Part shown: positions 1-10,545 of the stretch, in pieces
Layout of the letters: each line of letters opens with the position of its first letter
Numbering within the stretch: position 1 is the stretch's first letter
Source: Emydura subglobosa
Lineage: Eukaryota > Chordata > Testudines > Chelidae
NCBI GenBank assembly: GCA_007922225.1
Contig: ML679968.1
Coordinates: 5,200,075 to 5,264,074, forward strand
Direction: 5' to 3'
Length of the DNA: 64,000 nt
Program-made: the position numbers and the translations under genes
The notes under the pieces: model-generated
Database searches by the model: none
Told to the model about the DNA's origin: nothing
Seen by the model: only the letters and a program-made list of their open reading frames with translations

Positions 1-827
1 GCTCAAGAGGGTGGCCTCCAACTTGGGGCTGGAGGTGAAGGAGTTAGAATAGACTAAAGATAGCCTCTTTAATGTGCTGGCGGCGGCGAGAATGGCCCTC
101 CCAGTCCATGAAAGGTCCTTAAGATTGTAAAGGCCCTGTGGCAAACCCCTTCCTCAGTTGCCCCTACGTCAAAGGTGGCCAAAAAAAAATTATGTCCTGG
201 GTGAAGGGTTTGAGTATTGTTCACTCACCCCGCCCCAAGAACCCTGGTGGTAGATGCGGCTAACCACGAGACAGGCAAGGTCAGCCAGGGTCCACTCCCA
301 AGAACAAAGACAATAAGAAGCCGGATTTATTTGGGAGAAAGGCTTATTCCACAGCAAGCCTGCAGTTCAGGATTGCCAACCATCAGGCCCTTCTGGGTAG
401 ATATAATTTCAACCTGTGGAACTCCCTCAGGCGGTTTGCTGAGGCCCTGCCCCAGGACCAGGCTGCAGATTTTAACACCATTGTGGAGGAAGGAACCACG
501 GTAGCTAGGGCAGCGCTCCAGATGTCCTGAGACGCTGCTGACTTGGCGGGCAGGGCCCTAGCCTCCGCTATCTGTATGAGAAGGTGCTCGTGGCTGCAAT
601 CCTCAGGCCTGCCCAGGAGGTGCAGCAGTTGATTCAGGACCTCCCCTTTGATGGGTCGGCCCTATTCTCCAACCAGACCGGAGCGAATTTGCACGGTTTG
701 CAGGACTTCAGGGCCATGCTTTGCTCCCTGGGCCTGTACACGCCCCAGTTTTCCAGGCGTCAGTCACAGCCCCAGGTGCAGCAGCAGCCAAGGCCTCTGC
801 CCAGGCCTTTTCAACCCTAGAGGAATA
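1..827 (+). pseudogene. DIRS gag-like ORF remnant, 3' part
   Basis: Translated piecemeal, the region gives LKRVASNLGL, then ARMALPVHER, then FEYCSLTPP. It matches the gag-like ORF of the second DIRS element in this window (MKRVAANLGP, MVLPVHER, FEYLNTHPAP), so the assignment rests on an internal comparison. Several stops and frame changes break it. The last open piece (584-820) reads through a Gln/Pro-rich tail and stops shortly before the RT. In DIRS elements this ORF encodes the structural protein of the retrotransposition particle. The N-terminal Cys-rich part seen in the other copy lies outside the window. Confidence 0.75.
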
Positions 828-899
828 GGGATAGGAATAGGGGGTTAAAAGGAGAAATCAGCCCCCCAGCCCGTCCTCAGCTCCCCAGCAGTCCCCAAG

Positions 900-1663
900 G
901 TGAAGAGAGCTCTAAGACACATATTAGACCTGCGTCATTTAAACAAATATGTCAAATGACTCAGGTTTCGCATGGTCTCCCTAGCTTCCATAATCCCTTC
1001 CCTGGATCCAGGAGACTGGTATACCACCCTCAACCTCAAGGACGCATACTTTCATGTGTCTATTTTCCCCAGCCACAGGCGTTTTCTCCGTTTCATGATG
1101 GCTGGCTCCAGCTACCAGTTTACAGTCCTACCCTTTGGCCTATCTTCGGCTCCAAGCATGATCACCAATTGCATGGCGGTAGTGGCTGCCCACCTGAGAT
1201 GAAAGGGTGTGCAAATCTTCTCTTACCTAGACAATTGGCTGATCAGGGGCAGGTCCAGGTGCCAAGTACAGGAAAGCGTGACCCTCACTTGCTCTCTGTG
1301 CAGCAGACTGGGTCTGCTCATAAATGAGCAGAAGTCCACACAAACCCCAGTGCAATGCATAGAATTCATTGGGGCCACCCTGGACGCCTCTGAGCCAGAG
1401 CCTTCCTGCCTTAGCCACGTTTCGAGGCGATGGTCTCTATCATCTTCCAGCTGCACCAATGCCCCACGGCAATAGCCAGGCACTGCTTACAGCTGTTAGG
1501 CCACATGGCAGCCTGCATGTACGTAGTGAGACTAGTTTGCTTGAGGCTCAGTCCGCTTCAGGCATGGTTGGCCTCGGTATATGTGCTGAGCAGACACCCG
1601 TTGGACTGGGTGTTCACAGTTTCCCCCGCCCATCTTAGCCCTAAATTGGTGGCGGACTCCTAG
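900..1663 (+). pseudogene. DIRS reverse transcriptase, broken
   Basis: One frame from 900 reads VKRALRHILDLRHLNKYVK, then a stop at 957, then LNLKDAYFHVS and YQFTVLPFGLSSAP (RT motifs A and B), a stop at 1203, and VQIFSYLDNWLI (motif C). Motif C is YLDN at 1224-1235, where DIRS enzymes usually have YLDD, so the second catalytic aspartate is asparagine. After GLLINEQKS and FIGATLDA the frame is lost. It resumes in another frame from about 1430 with LLGHMAACM and LSRHPLDWVF, the connection domain leading to RNase H. The enzyme would copy element RNA into DNA. Two in-frame stops, a frameshift and the active-site change make it inactive. Confidence 0.9.
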
Positions 1664-1667
1664 GGCA

Positions 1668-2150
1668 ATGATGAAGGATGTTCCGTTCAGGGAACTGGTC
1701 CCATTGGTCACCCTAATTTCTGACGCATCGGACATAGGATGGGGAGCCCACATCAGCACCAACCTAGGGCTCTGGTCAGGGGAGGAGAGGCTCCTGCACA
1801 TCAATGTGAAGGAGCTGAGGGCCATTCGCCTAGCATGCAAGGTGTTCCTCCGATTCCTGACAGGCAGAGTGGTGCAGGTGCTGACGGACAATACCGCAGC
1901 CATGTTTTACATAAACAGGCAGGGGGGAGCGTGCTCCTCGGCCCTCTGTGAGGAAGCTATTCTTCTGTGGGACTTTGCCATGAGGCACGATTTCCACTTG
2001 ACTGCCTCTCACCTCCTGGGAGTGAGGAATGACGAGGCGGATTGCCTCAGCAGGTCGTTTCTACCGCGCCACAACTGGTCGTTGCACCCAGAGATGGTGG
2101 CTATGATTTTCCAGAAGGGGGACATTCCCCAACTGGACCTATTCGCGTAG
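1668..2150 (+). pseudogene. DIRS RNase H domain
   Basis: A 160-codon open stretch carries the RNase H pattern expected downstream of a DIRS RT: ISDASDIGWGAH (first Asp), HINVKELRAIRLA (Glu), VLTDNTAAMFYINRQGG (second Asp) and HLLGVRNDEADCLSR (final Asp). All four carboxylates thought to bind the metal ions are present, unlike the mutated RT just upstream. The frame ends at LDLFA, where a tag stop interrupts what should continue into the next domain. It is part of a larger polyprotein rather than an independent gene, so the ATG at 1668 is not meaningful. The enzyme would degrade RNA in RNA-DNA hybrids during copying. Confidence 0.88.
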
Positions 2151-2159
2151 GCCTGGAAC

Positions 2160-2491
2160 ACGAAGTGTCCAAGGTTCTGCTCTAGGGTCGCGAGACTGGG
2201 TCAATTTCCGACGTGTTCCTCGTGGACTGGACGGGGGCCCTCATGTATGCATTCCCGCCCATTCCGCTCCTATCCAAGGCCCTGCTGAAAATAAAGAGGG
2301 ACAGGGCAAATGTTATACTCATCGCTCCAGCTTGGCCAAGACAGCACTGGCTCAGCATGCTGCTGGACCTTTCGATCGCCCCACCCCTGGAGCTCCCGAG
2401 GTGGCACGACCTTCTATCCCAGGACCATGGTTGCCTGTTGCACCCGGACCTGGACTCCCTGCACCTCACGGCCTGGAGGCTCTGTGGCTGA
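2160..2491 (+). pseudogene. DIRS region between RNase H and recombinase (methyltransferase-like position)
   Basis: The frame starting near 2213 reads VDWTGALMYAFPPIPLL, then VILIAPAWPRQHW and HPDLDSLHLTAWRLCG. The FPPIPLL and APAWPRQ blocks are typical of the stretch that follows RNase H in DIRS elements. In the DIRS1 group a Dam-like adenine methyltransferase domain has been assigned to this part of the polyprotein; I see no motif here good enough to call catalysis. Frameshifts separate it from both neighbours. Confidence 0.7.
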
Positions 2492-3360
2492 TGGAGGGAG
2501 AGCGAGCCTGCTCGGTGCAGGTCCAACAAGTCCTGCTTGGCAGCAGGAAACCTTCCATACGGGTCGTGTATCGAGCTAAGTGGAGGCGGTTTACCTGTTG
2601 GGCGGAGTCCCGGGGTATTCCGCCCAGCTTCTCACCTATACTGGCGATCCTGGAGTACCTGCTCCAGCTAAAGCTCCAGGGTCTGGTGCTGGCCTCAATG
2701 AAGGTTCACCTGGTGGCCATTTTGGCCTTCCATCAGCCACTAGAGGGGAGATCGCTGTTCTCCCATCCCATGTCGGTCAGGTTCCTCAAAGGGATGGAGA
2801 GGCTTTATCCACAGGTCTGTGACCCGGTGCCTCCCTGGGATCTCAACCTGGTCCTCTTGAGACTCACAGGACCCCCCTTCAAACCCATGGCTTCATGCCC
2901 TCTGCTCCTGCTTTCATGGAAGGTAGCCTTCCTGGTGGTCATTACTTCAGCCAGGAGGGTCTCCAAGATTAGAGCCTTGATCTCAGAGCCCCCTTATACG
3001 GTATTCTATAAGGACAAGGTCCAGCTGAGGCCGCATCCGGCCTTCCTACCCAAGGTGGTTTCCCAATTTCATTGTAACCAAGATATTTTACTCCCCGTGT
3101 TTTTTCCCAAACCTCACGGTTTGGAGGAGGAGAAGAGATGGCATTCGCTGGATGTGAGCGAGCCCTGTCCTTCTACATCGAGCAGCGCACTCAACCAGAG
3201 CTCAAGCCTCATCTTCCTGGAGAGAGTGCCCCTGCAGGACATCTGTAAAGCTTCTACTTGGTCGTCGGTGCATATCTTCACGTTCCACTATGCCATCGTC
3301 CAGCAGGCGAGAGAGGACTTGGGATTCCGCAGAGCGGTGCTGAGAGCAGCTCACCGGTAA
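2491..3360 (+). pseudogene. DIRS tyrosine recombinase, internally deleted
   Basis: This is the longest open frame of the element (open from 2332; the recombinase proper starts near MEGERACS). An SAM-like core-binding region is suggested by RKPSIRVVYRAKWRRF. The catalytic part shows ITSARRVSKI, containing the first catalytic Arg, and later DICKASTWSSVHIFTFHYAI with a Tyr in the position of the nucleophile. Between LDVS (about 3155) and ERVPLQD (about 3222) the frame appears to have shifted: another frame reads ERALSFYIEQRTQPE there. I cannot find the H-x-x-R box that should precede ICKAS, so that segment is probably deleted. The enzyme would integrate circular element DNA without target duplication. 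As it stands it is unlikely to be active. Confidence 0.85.
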
Positions 3361-3402
3361 CTCTGACTCACCTTCAAAGGTATTGCTTGTTAGTCACCTA
3401 TA

Positions 3403-3745
3403 GTGGAATGGACATGAGCAAGCACTCGAAGAAGAAAACAAGGTTACATACCAGTAACTGATATTCTTCGAGAAGTGTTGCTCATGTCCATTCCACAACC
3501 CACCCCCCGTCCCCGCTGCCGGAATTGGCAGAAAGAAGGGACTGAGGGGTGTACGGCTGGCAGTGCCTCATATATCACAGCATGTGCACGGGACTCCAGG
3601 GGGCACCGGAGCGCGCCCTACGGGATCTGCTAAGGGGAAAAAAGTTCCGGGTAACAATGCACGGTGATGTGCACACACCTATAGTGGAATGGACATGAGC
3701 AACACATCTCGAAGAACATCAGTTACTGGTAAGTAACCTTGTTTT
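3403..3745. repeat. DIRS internal complementary region and right terminal repeat
   Basis: Bases 3403-3433 pair with 3464-3496 as a 31-33 nt hairpin around GTGGAATGGACATGAGCAA. A second inverted pair is formed by 3437-3496 and 3684-3743: the 60-nt arms differ at only three positions by my count, and both include TCCATTCCAC or its complement and a TTACTGG/CCAGTAA core. The outer arm lies at the extreme 3' end of the element. In DIRS-1 an internal region complementary to both outer ends is thought to align the termini when the circular intermediate is made, and this arrangement fits that role. Confidence 0.85.
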
Positions 3746-3748
3746 TTA

Positions 3749-4972
3749 CTGATTCACTTTTTATATAAATTTTCCTATCATTTGGTTAGGAACATATGTC
3801 TAATATATTGGGCCTATGTTTGAAAAAGGATTTAAGATATGAGCTTGTGCTCATTAAAATTATCTTAATCATTTCATACATAACAATCAAGATTCCAGCC
3901 AAAGAGCAAACACTCATGAATAATTGTGACTGCACTTGGAATATTAAGACATTTCAAAATCATCTTTACTTCTGTTACAGCCCTGGTTGAGTTCCCCCTT
4001 GTGGTTGGATACCAGGCTACTGCAATGGACTCAACTGTTGGATCCCATGTGCCTTTCAGCCTACTGGATCTGAACACTATCCAGACACTGTCTTAATCTG
4101 GCCTCTTTGACACACTCTTTCAGAACACATCACTTTCTGAGATATGGGACCCCATAGTTCAACTGTCCTAGCCCTCCAATAGCTTAAGTGTGCTCTCCCC
4201 ACATATCCACCCTGTAGGTACTCTGGTTTATTGTTTAATCCTTTGGGGGACCTTATGACATTTAAACAAGGGAACACACAGATTGTGAAAAGGAACTTCT
4301 AGACCCACTTTACTTATAGACAAAGCACAGGAGTTATAACTATAGAAGAAAATAACAAATGTGCATGCAGAATCCCTCTCTTCAGTGTTCTCACCACTCC
4401 AGGCTTTTGGGTTTTGGTTTGTGTCCTTTCAGAGTCCTCCTGCACCTTCCTCCTCATGCTCAGTTTTCTGTGTGCAGTCAGTGGCTGATTGGTGAGAGAG
4501 TTCCTCTGCTCACAAAATCTGTCCCTTAAATAGAGTTCTGGCTCTTAAGTCAGGTGGCCCTCCAGGTAGGTGCAAAACCCCAGCCAGGTGATCACTGCTT
4601 AACTCCAATCCCCAGCTCGGGTCTAAACTTGGAAAAATATTTCCCCTGCACTCTTGTTTTAGCATGGATCCATTTGAATGGAGGGCTCTCAAGGCTGATG
4701 TAAGGATTTATCCTAATCCCTCCTAGGTGTCATAACCCAAGATGGAGTTATAGTGCAAAAGTGAAGAGCATATGTCAGTTTACAATTAAAAAGGTGTTCA
4801 TAAAATAGAATGGAGTTTGCAGATTGATGACGGATATAAACATATACCAGTTCATCAAAACTTATAATTGTCCCCGGCCTGATACTGTAGACATTTCCTA
4901 CTGAGGGTAGGGTTCATTCAGAAATCTTCGGTGTTTCCTTTATACTCCAGAGGTGACACTATGTATTTTTTA
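3749..4972. other. Unassigned interval, possible decayed LTR-like repeat
   Basis: No coding region is visible. From about 3973 the composition changes, and CACAGGAGTTATAAC and nearby text have the feel of a reptile LTR in antisense, but I could not find paired TG/CA ends with a target duplication. I leave it unassigned. Confidence 0.3.
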
Positions 4973-5185
4973 GGACTGGTCTATCCTAGAGAGTTTTGTC
5001 AACAAAAGTCAGCTTTTGTTGACAAAACAGTGCTGGTGTACACATGGCAGGCACTTCCCCCATTCACCCTCCGCTGACAAAACCGCTCTGTTTTTTCAAC
5101 AAAATGAAACCACCTCTACGAGAGGTGTAGGGCTTTTGTTGGCTTAGTTAGGGTGAAGCAGTTTCAATGTAGACACTGCATCCCC
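4973..5185. mobile_element. Harbinger-type MITE, 213 bp
   Basis: It starts GGACTGGTCTATCCTAGAG and ends AATGTAGACACTGCATCCCC, loosely inverted to each other, and is flanked on both sides by TTA (4970-4972 and 5186-5188), the usual Harbinger 3-bp target duplication. The left subterminal AGTTTTGTCAACAAAAGTCA is itself a near palindrome and recurs, inverted, at the end near 8207. There is no coding capacity. Confidence 0.7.
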
Positions 5186-5190
5186 TTACA

Positions 5191-6050
5191 TCAGGGCTTG
5201 ACAAATTTGCATCGTAGCTAGGAGCCAGGCCAAAAATTAAGGAGCCAGACAATGTGGACCCAGCGGCGCGCACCACCGGAGTGCAGCAGCCACTCTCCTC
5301 TCCCGGCCCCACCCCTCTCCCACAACGTGGGCCCAGCTACAGGGCGCCCTGGCCAGAGTGCAGCAGCTGCTCTCCACTCCCAGCCCCGCCCCTTCCCCCT
5401 GCCCCTCTCCTACAACGTGGGCCCAGTGGTGGGGCACCCTGGCCGGAGCACGGCAGCCGCAGCGCTCCCCCCCCGGCCCCGCCCCTCTCCTACAACATGG
5501 GTCCAGCGTCAGGGTGCCCTGGCTGGAACGCAGTAGCCGCAGTGCTCCCTCCTCCCGGCCCCGCTGCCACATGGACGCAGTAGCGCTCTGGCCGGAGCGT
5601 GGCGGCCACTCCCCCAGGGACCCAGTCTTTCACTAGGAGAAATACTAGGCTCCAGAGTGGTGAAATTAACAAGAAAGCCCAAGCCTTGGCTGCTGCAAGC
5701 CTGGTTCTCACTCTCAACTGGGAGCAGGGCAAGAAATTCGGATTGCTACAAGCTCAGGCAGCTGGATCCTGGCTGCGAGCCGGGAGGGGAGAAGCCGTGG
5801 GTGGTTGGATCCCAGCTCCCAGTGGGGAGCAGGCAGAGGGGGTAAGAAGCCAGGGCAGCTTCTCTGGGACCAGGGAGGGGAAAGCCCCTGGGTTCCGGTG
5901 GGGAACGAGAATGGGAGAAGCCTCTGGATTCTGGTGGGGAACAGGAAGGGGATAGCCCACCGGGAGCCAACTTGTGGGATTCCCAGCAGGGAGCGGTGGG
6001 GCTGGTCTCTCAGCTCCCCACACTGCCCCTCCTAGGTCACTGGAAGTGCT
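5191..6050. repeat. GC-rich region with minisatellite, behind a hAT-like end
   Basis: CAGGGCTTGACAAATTTG at 5191 resembles a hAT terminal repeat. From 5249 to about 5620 a GC-rich unit of 73-90 bp recurs four to five times; each copy begins near ACAACGTGGGCCCAG (5249, 5322, 5412, 5492, 5567). A second purine-rich set of about 45-bp units containing TGGTGGGGAACAGG lies at about 5860-5960. Proline-rich open frames on both strands are by-products of the repeat. I found no matching right hAT end. Confidence 0.6.
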
Positions 6051-6164
6051 TCTAGTGAGGACATGCACCATCGACCCAAGGAGGGTAGTGTGTACATCAG
6101 TCACTAGTGGCTGTAAGTTGACATATCTTATGTTGACCTATTTTTTTGAGCGTAGAGAAGGTCT
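6030..6164. mobile_element. Harbinger-type MITE end
   Basis: GTAAGTTGACATATCTTATG followed by TTGACCTATTTTTTTGAG and GTAGAGAAGGTC is a degenerate inverted version of the left end of the Harbinger element at 26120 (GGCAAGTCTACACTAC, then GTCGACCTAAGTTAC). Only the end is recognisable; the other end was not located. Confidence 0.5.
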
Positions 6165-6990
6165 AATTTACATTAATACCCACCCTTCAGCCCTATTGGG
6201 CTTTAGTAGTTTCATGGGCCTTCCTTGGATACCTCATTTAAGTCTGGACCCTTGGATGGAAGATGGACTTCTTATGTACACTTAAATTTACATATATTTT
6301 TGTTTAATTTTAAGATGCTTTGACCATCTTTTTTTGCTCTGAACTTTGTTTAGATGTTAGCATATTCGTTTCCATTATTAAAAGTTGCAGAAAACCTATT
6401 TCATGTTTCATCTTAGTTCCTTCATATACTACATTTTTAAAACTTATTTATTTGTGTCTCATGTGTGTGTCTGTGGCAGAGAGAAAGAGACAGAAATAAA
6501 ATATGAAAGAGAATGAAACATTATGGTCTGGTGAAAGACTTTAGCAGTATTAGCTTGAGATAGCTGCATTACTCGTGGGTAAAGGACATGAAGGAGTTAT
6601 GTAAGATACTGTTAATGAGAATGATTATAAAATGTTTCCTCATTGTGGATATGTCCCATAGGTCACTAACTATTTTAGGAATAGCTTAGAAAATTTTGAG
6701 CTCCTGTTGGGACTATTTTTGATCTCCTTCCAGGTAGAGCCAGGTAGCTTTGATCCCATCAGTCCAATAAGGGCCCAGTGAAAGCCATGAAAATATCTGA
6801 CACCATTACTTGGAAGGACTAATATCTTGAGCCGTTTGAGGCTAGATTGTTCAGCCTCGTTTTAAAGTTGGAAATCTTCCTTTTCCTGTGGGATAAAGCT
6901 CCTGTTTCTAACACTGCAAAGCTGCCAGATGTCATACTTTAATTTTGTGACATATTTATTTATAGAAAAGCTGTAACTGTCCTAGGGCTG
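6165..6990. other. Unassigned AT-rich interval
   Basis: No coding region, paired terminal repeats or tandem repeat is visible here. Confidence 0.4.
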
Positions 6991-6999
6991 AATCTAATC

Positions 7000-8207
7000 T
7001 ATCCTGGGTCTTCAGCAGGTGTCAGTTTTTTTCTTTTGTGAAGGGGCAGAGGGGTGATTTAAAAAGCGGCTGTTGGAAGCTGCTTGGGGATCTGGAATGT
7101 TTTAAGAATAAATCCTAGTGAGAGGGAGTGGCAGGCAGGTAGGTGCTTTACAAAGAAAATTACTGTCATTTTATCCCTGTTTGTGTGGTGTAAGCAGAAG
7201 GAGTGCCCATCCTGCACCGAATACAGTTAGACACGCTGAGTGCTTTGGGAAGGATTTGGAATGCCTCATGGGGCAGGCGCAGCCTCACATGATGAAGGTT
7301 TCTGAATCGAATTCTGAAGCGTTTCAAGGGTGTCCTACTAGACTGACAGCTGCTTTTCAACTGCCCTGTCAGCCAAACCGAGGTTGCAGGGCAAAACACA
7401 AGAAGCCCTCAGAGGTGTGTGAGTGGGGAGGGAGAGAGTGAGACAGGGAGTGAGTGTGTGTGAGGAGAGAGACAGAGTGTTTGTTGGGGGACAATGAGTG
7501 TGTCCACACACTGTCTCTTTAAGTTCAGACAGCAGCTGGAAGCAACCAATCCTGAGGCAGAAGCTGGTGCACAGACAGCACCTGTCTCCGCTGAGCTGTA
7601 GTTGGGGGACCTGAACACCAGCGGGGGGAAGCAGACACCCCGACATCAGCCCCTGCCTCCCTCCCGGGCTCTGCATAGCACATCAGGAGTCTTTCCCCCC
7701 TCATCCTCCAGCAAGAGCCCACGTAGCCTGCATGCCTGCTGTAGAAGAGCTGGATTGATTCCTTCTGAGTTCTCCCACAGCCTTGTCGCCCCACAGACCC
7801 ATGAGAATGATCCACCTCCTCCCCTGCGGTCAAGGAAGGCTGGGCAGTAGCTGTGTGAGCTCTCCAGGCTGAGCAATTTCAAAACTTCCTGGGGCTTGAA
7901 AGGGGAGAGGCAACATGCCTGTGTAGCTGGAATGTAGGGCAGTGCGGCAGAGTTCAAACCAGTGAGCAGAGTGGTCAGGGTGGGCCTTGTGGAGTAGCTC
8001 CTGGAGCCCAGTTACGGCACGCAGTGACGCTTTGTCACTCTCAGTTTGCTGCAAAAAGCTCCAATGCCTCTTGTCGAGGTGGTTTTATTTTGTTACCAAA
8101 GCAGGGGAGTTTTGTCAGCGGGGGGAGCATCGCAGTGTGTACACCACCACTGTTTTGTCAATAAAAGCTGACTTTTGTCGACAAAACTCTGTAGTGTAGA
8201 CCAGCCC
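7000..8207 (-). mobile_element. Long Harbinger-like interspersed repeat, minus strand, incomplete
   Basis: Read on the minus strand it begins GGGCTGGTCTACACTACAGA at 8207, followed by the near-palindromic AGTTTTGTCGACAAAAGTCA shared with the MITE at 4973. Further in, GGAGCTACTCCACAAGGCCC and the following text resemble the right interior of the Harbinger element at 34.9 kb (TAGCTCTTGGAGGCCAGTAA in the other orientation). CA/CT-rich tracts at 7400-7500 follow. The distal limit near 7000 is a guess and the far terminal repeat was not found. TAA follows the end at 8208-8210. Overlapping small open frames here are not convincing. Confidence 0.5.
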
Positions 8208-8860
8208 TAAGATGGGATCCTATTTTTGAGTTCCTCTGTCAGGGCACTGAAGGCTGCACCAGTCAGAGAAGACCAGGGGAAAACCTGGCTCACCAGCACA
8301 TGATAATAAAAATATTTTAAAAAGGATCAGCACACTTCAGTGGGCCTGCGCCTGAGTGAGATTTTTCAGGCTCTGGTTCTATTAACCTCGGTCATAAGAG
8401 CTTTATCAATTGCAATGAAACCAGTGTCTTTTCATTTTAATATTTAAAAATTGCCATTTCCAAAAGAATGTAAAGCTTTGAAAAATCATTTCCCAAAGCC
8501 TATTTATAGGAAAGGATACAGATTGAGTGATGAGCTGCCACTTATTCCATGACACTCGAGCTCTTGGATATCTGCTCCTCAGTCCATATGCTATCAGACT
8601 GTGGAAGATATGTTTGCAGTGCCAGCACCAGCATCTGGATGCTTGGCACACTCCTTTGAACAGTTGTTATGGCAGCTTTGGAACTGTTCTGGATTTCTCA
8701 TGTGGTCAGCATACAGCTGGAACTTCTTATCCCTTTGGATGCCATTTTTCTTTGGTTCATCTTGCGTTCTTTGGAATTTCTATATTTCCATCCGATGGGG
8801 TAATAAGATTCTCTTCAGTCATTTCTCAGTATCTGTGTAGAGGGTCTTCACAGCTAAAAG

Positions 8861-8862
<2 letters not shown>

Positions 8863-8892
<30 letters not shown>
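8863..8892. repeat. (GT)n microsatellite
   Basis: About 15 uninterrupted GT dinucleotides. The surrounding 8210-9007 shows nothing else that I can assign. Confidence 0.97.
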
Positions 8893-8896
<4 letters not shown>

Positions 8897-9007
8897 CCTG
8901 TAGTAGTGTGTACCCTGGCCTGACATCAACCCACATCCTGCTATTGATGCCGACTGCACTTACTGTATGTGCATTGTGACTGTGAATCCAAAGTGTCTAT
9001 CCCCTGT

Positions 9008-9363
9008 AGAGCTGATCAAGAATTTTTTGATTAAAGGTTTCCATCAGAAAATGCCAATTCATCGAAACTAAAACAATTTTGTGGAAACCTGTCTGAGTCA
9101 ATGAAACTTTAGTTGGAAAAGTGTCTTAGATCTAGAATGGAATTTCTGGTCAAAACCAGAGAGCGACGATAGCCCAATAGCTGGGGAACTCATGTATGAT
9201 GTGGAAAACTGGGTTCAAGTCTCTGCTCTGAATGTGGAGTTTCTCTCTCTCATGCTTTTTCATGAACAAGGACAAAAGGTCTTGTTTTAATGCAGAACAA
9301 AAACTAATTTTGAAATCTCAACATTTTTCATGAAACAGAATTCTTGTTTGCTGGCCAGCCCCT
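9008..9363. mobile_element. MITE-like repeat with embedded tRNA-like stretch
   Basis: The ends GAGCTGATCAAGAATTTTTT and TTGCTGGCCAGCCCCTAA form an imperfect inverted pair of the (A)GGGCTGG type. The interior is rich in TTTCATGAAAC-like words. Bases about 9165-9235 resemble a tRNA-derived stretch with CTGGGTTCAAGTCTCTGCTC in the B-box position, matching the fold-back element at 46.8 kb. Confidence 0.45.
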
Positions 9364-10374
9364 AATCCTTTGCCTTTTTCTGCTTGTGTACTCTTCTGGT
9401 ACAATGCACACATAGGAGACATCTGGGATGCAGGTTGCATCGTCTCGGAAATATGCAGATGATGGCAGTACAGTGGTGTGACACAGCTCTTTGCATGACA
9501 GCAGTTTGTTTGGATTATAATCAAAGAAACAAACACAAAGAGAAGTTTGCTACCAAATTAGGAGACTTAGTTGCTAGATAAGTCATGAAAGAAAATGTAA
9601 AAACAGAGAGGACAGCTCTTTCAGATTTCCTCTGCATAGCTGCCAAGTCCTAAGTAGCTTCTTGAGTAACTTTTTTTTATTGGTCCCATCTTCCCCAGTC
9701 TCAATGGTGAGCAGCCTATGGCCTATAGGCCGCTTTTGACCCCGATAGTAACTGTGTTCGGGTGGAAGAGAGGGGGAAAGGTGTTTGATTATGAAATGAA
9801 ACTATGTTCCCTACGTGGAACCCAGAATGTTTTATACTGAAGTGTTTGATTTAACTCTGTTCCTCTTACTACTGCTGCTACAGCCTCTCCATCTGTCTCT
9901 CGTTGCTGAACCTGCAGCAGCTCTGGTGTGAGCTATGAGCACTTGGTGCCACTAGCCACTCCTCCGCTGTATTACAAGGGAGGCAGGGGAGAATAGCTTT
10001 TGCCTGCTCCGTTTCCTGCTTCCCTGCTGGGCTATGGGAGTGTCAGGGAGAGCAAGATAGGAGCTTGACTGGCTCTTCCGGAGCCTAAGGAGCCCCAGCA
10101 AAGAATTGTGGCCAGGGGAAGGGGAAAAGAGGAGAAGCTGACAATCAGCAATAATTACAGCTCCCTGATTCTCTACCCTAACTGCCCTGAGGGCTGCTTT
10201 AACTTCTGCCTGCTGCCAACTGTCCCCTATGGACCATATCTCAGCTTGGGATAGCTGGTGAGCAGAAAGCTCCAGTCATTCCTCCTCTGTGCACTCAACA
10301 AGCCCCCTGTGCGGGGGAGAAGGAGGAGTAGTAGCCAGCTGGATATTGGATGGTGGTTTCTGGGTTTGTGGCAG

Positions 10375-10545
10375 AGTAGAACAGGGCAAGAAACTGGAAA
10401 TGGGCAACAGGGGATGGATCATTTGATGATTACCTGTTCTGTTCATTCCTTCTGAAGCACTTGGCATTGGCCACTGTTGGAAGACAGGATCCCGGGCTAG
10501 ATGGACCATTGGTCTGACCCAGTATGGCCGTTCTTACGTTTTTAG
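10375..10545 (+). mobile_element. CR1 LINE 3' fragment
   Basis: CACTTGGCATTGGCCACTG followed by GGGCTAGATGGACCATTGG, TCTGACCCAGTATGGCCG and TTCTTACG is the untranslated 3' tail of a reptile CR1 subfamily. Only the last ~170 bp is recognised. It carries no coding sequence. Confidence 0.85.

Larger units (their letters stand above)
1..3748 (+). mobile_element. DIRS-like tyrosine-recombinase retrotransposon, 5' end outside the window
   Basis: The order gag remnant, reverse transcriptase, RNase H, tyrosine recombinase, then inverted repeats with no poly-A tail or LTR is the DIRS plan. The RT reads LNLKDAYFHVS and VLPFGLSSAP, the RNase H ends in ADCLSR, and the recombinase carries TSARRVSKI and ICKASTWSSVH, all recognisable DIRS blocks. 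The 3' end holds an internal complementary region (about 3403-3496) and a right terminal repeat (about 3628-3745). The copy is defective: gag has many stops, the RT has stops and a YLDN active site, the frame shifts after the RT and after RNase H, and part of the recombinase is missing. The 5' terminal repeat must lie upstream of base 1. A sister subfamily with different ends sits at 60343-62853 in the same orientation. Confidence 0.93.

Noticed and set aside
2332..2490. Start of the recombinase at the first ATG of the open frame (2332)
   Set aside because: Bases 2213-2491 encode the preceding DIRS domain in another frame; the recombinase-like sequence only begins near 2491.
5237..5583. Several overlapping Pro/Ala-rich open frames and an apparent CpG island
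   Set aside because: Explained by a 73-90 bp GC-rich tandem unit, open in many frames on both strands. No start context or domain.
4973..8207. A single 3.2-kb element bounded by the two inverted GG(A/G)CTGGTCTA ends
   Set aside because: The left end pairs with its own right end at 5185 with TTA on both sides, and the right end is followed by TAA, so two independent elements are simpler.
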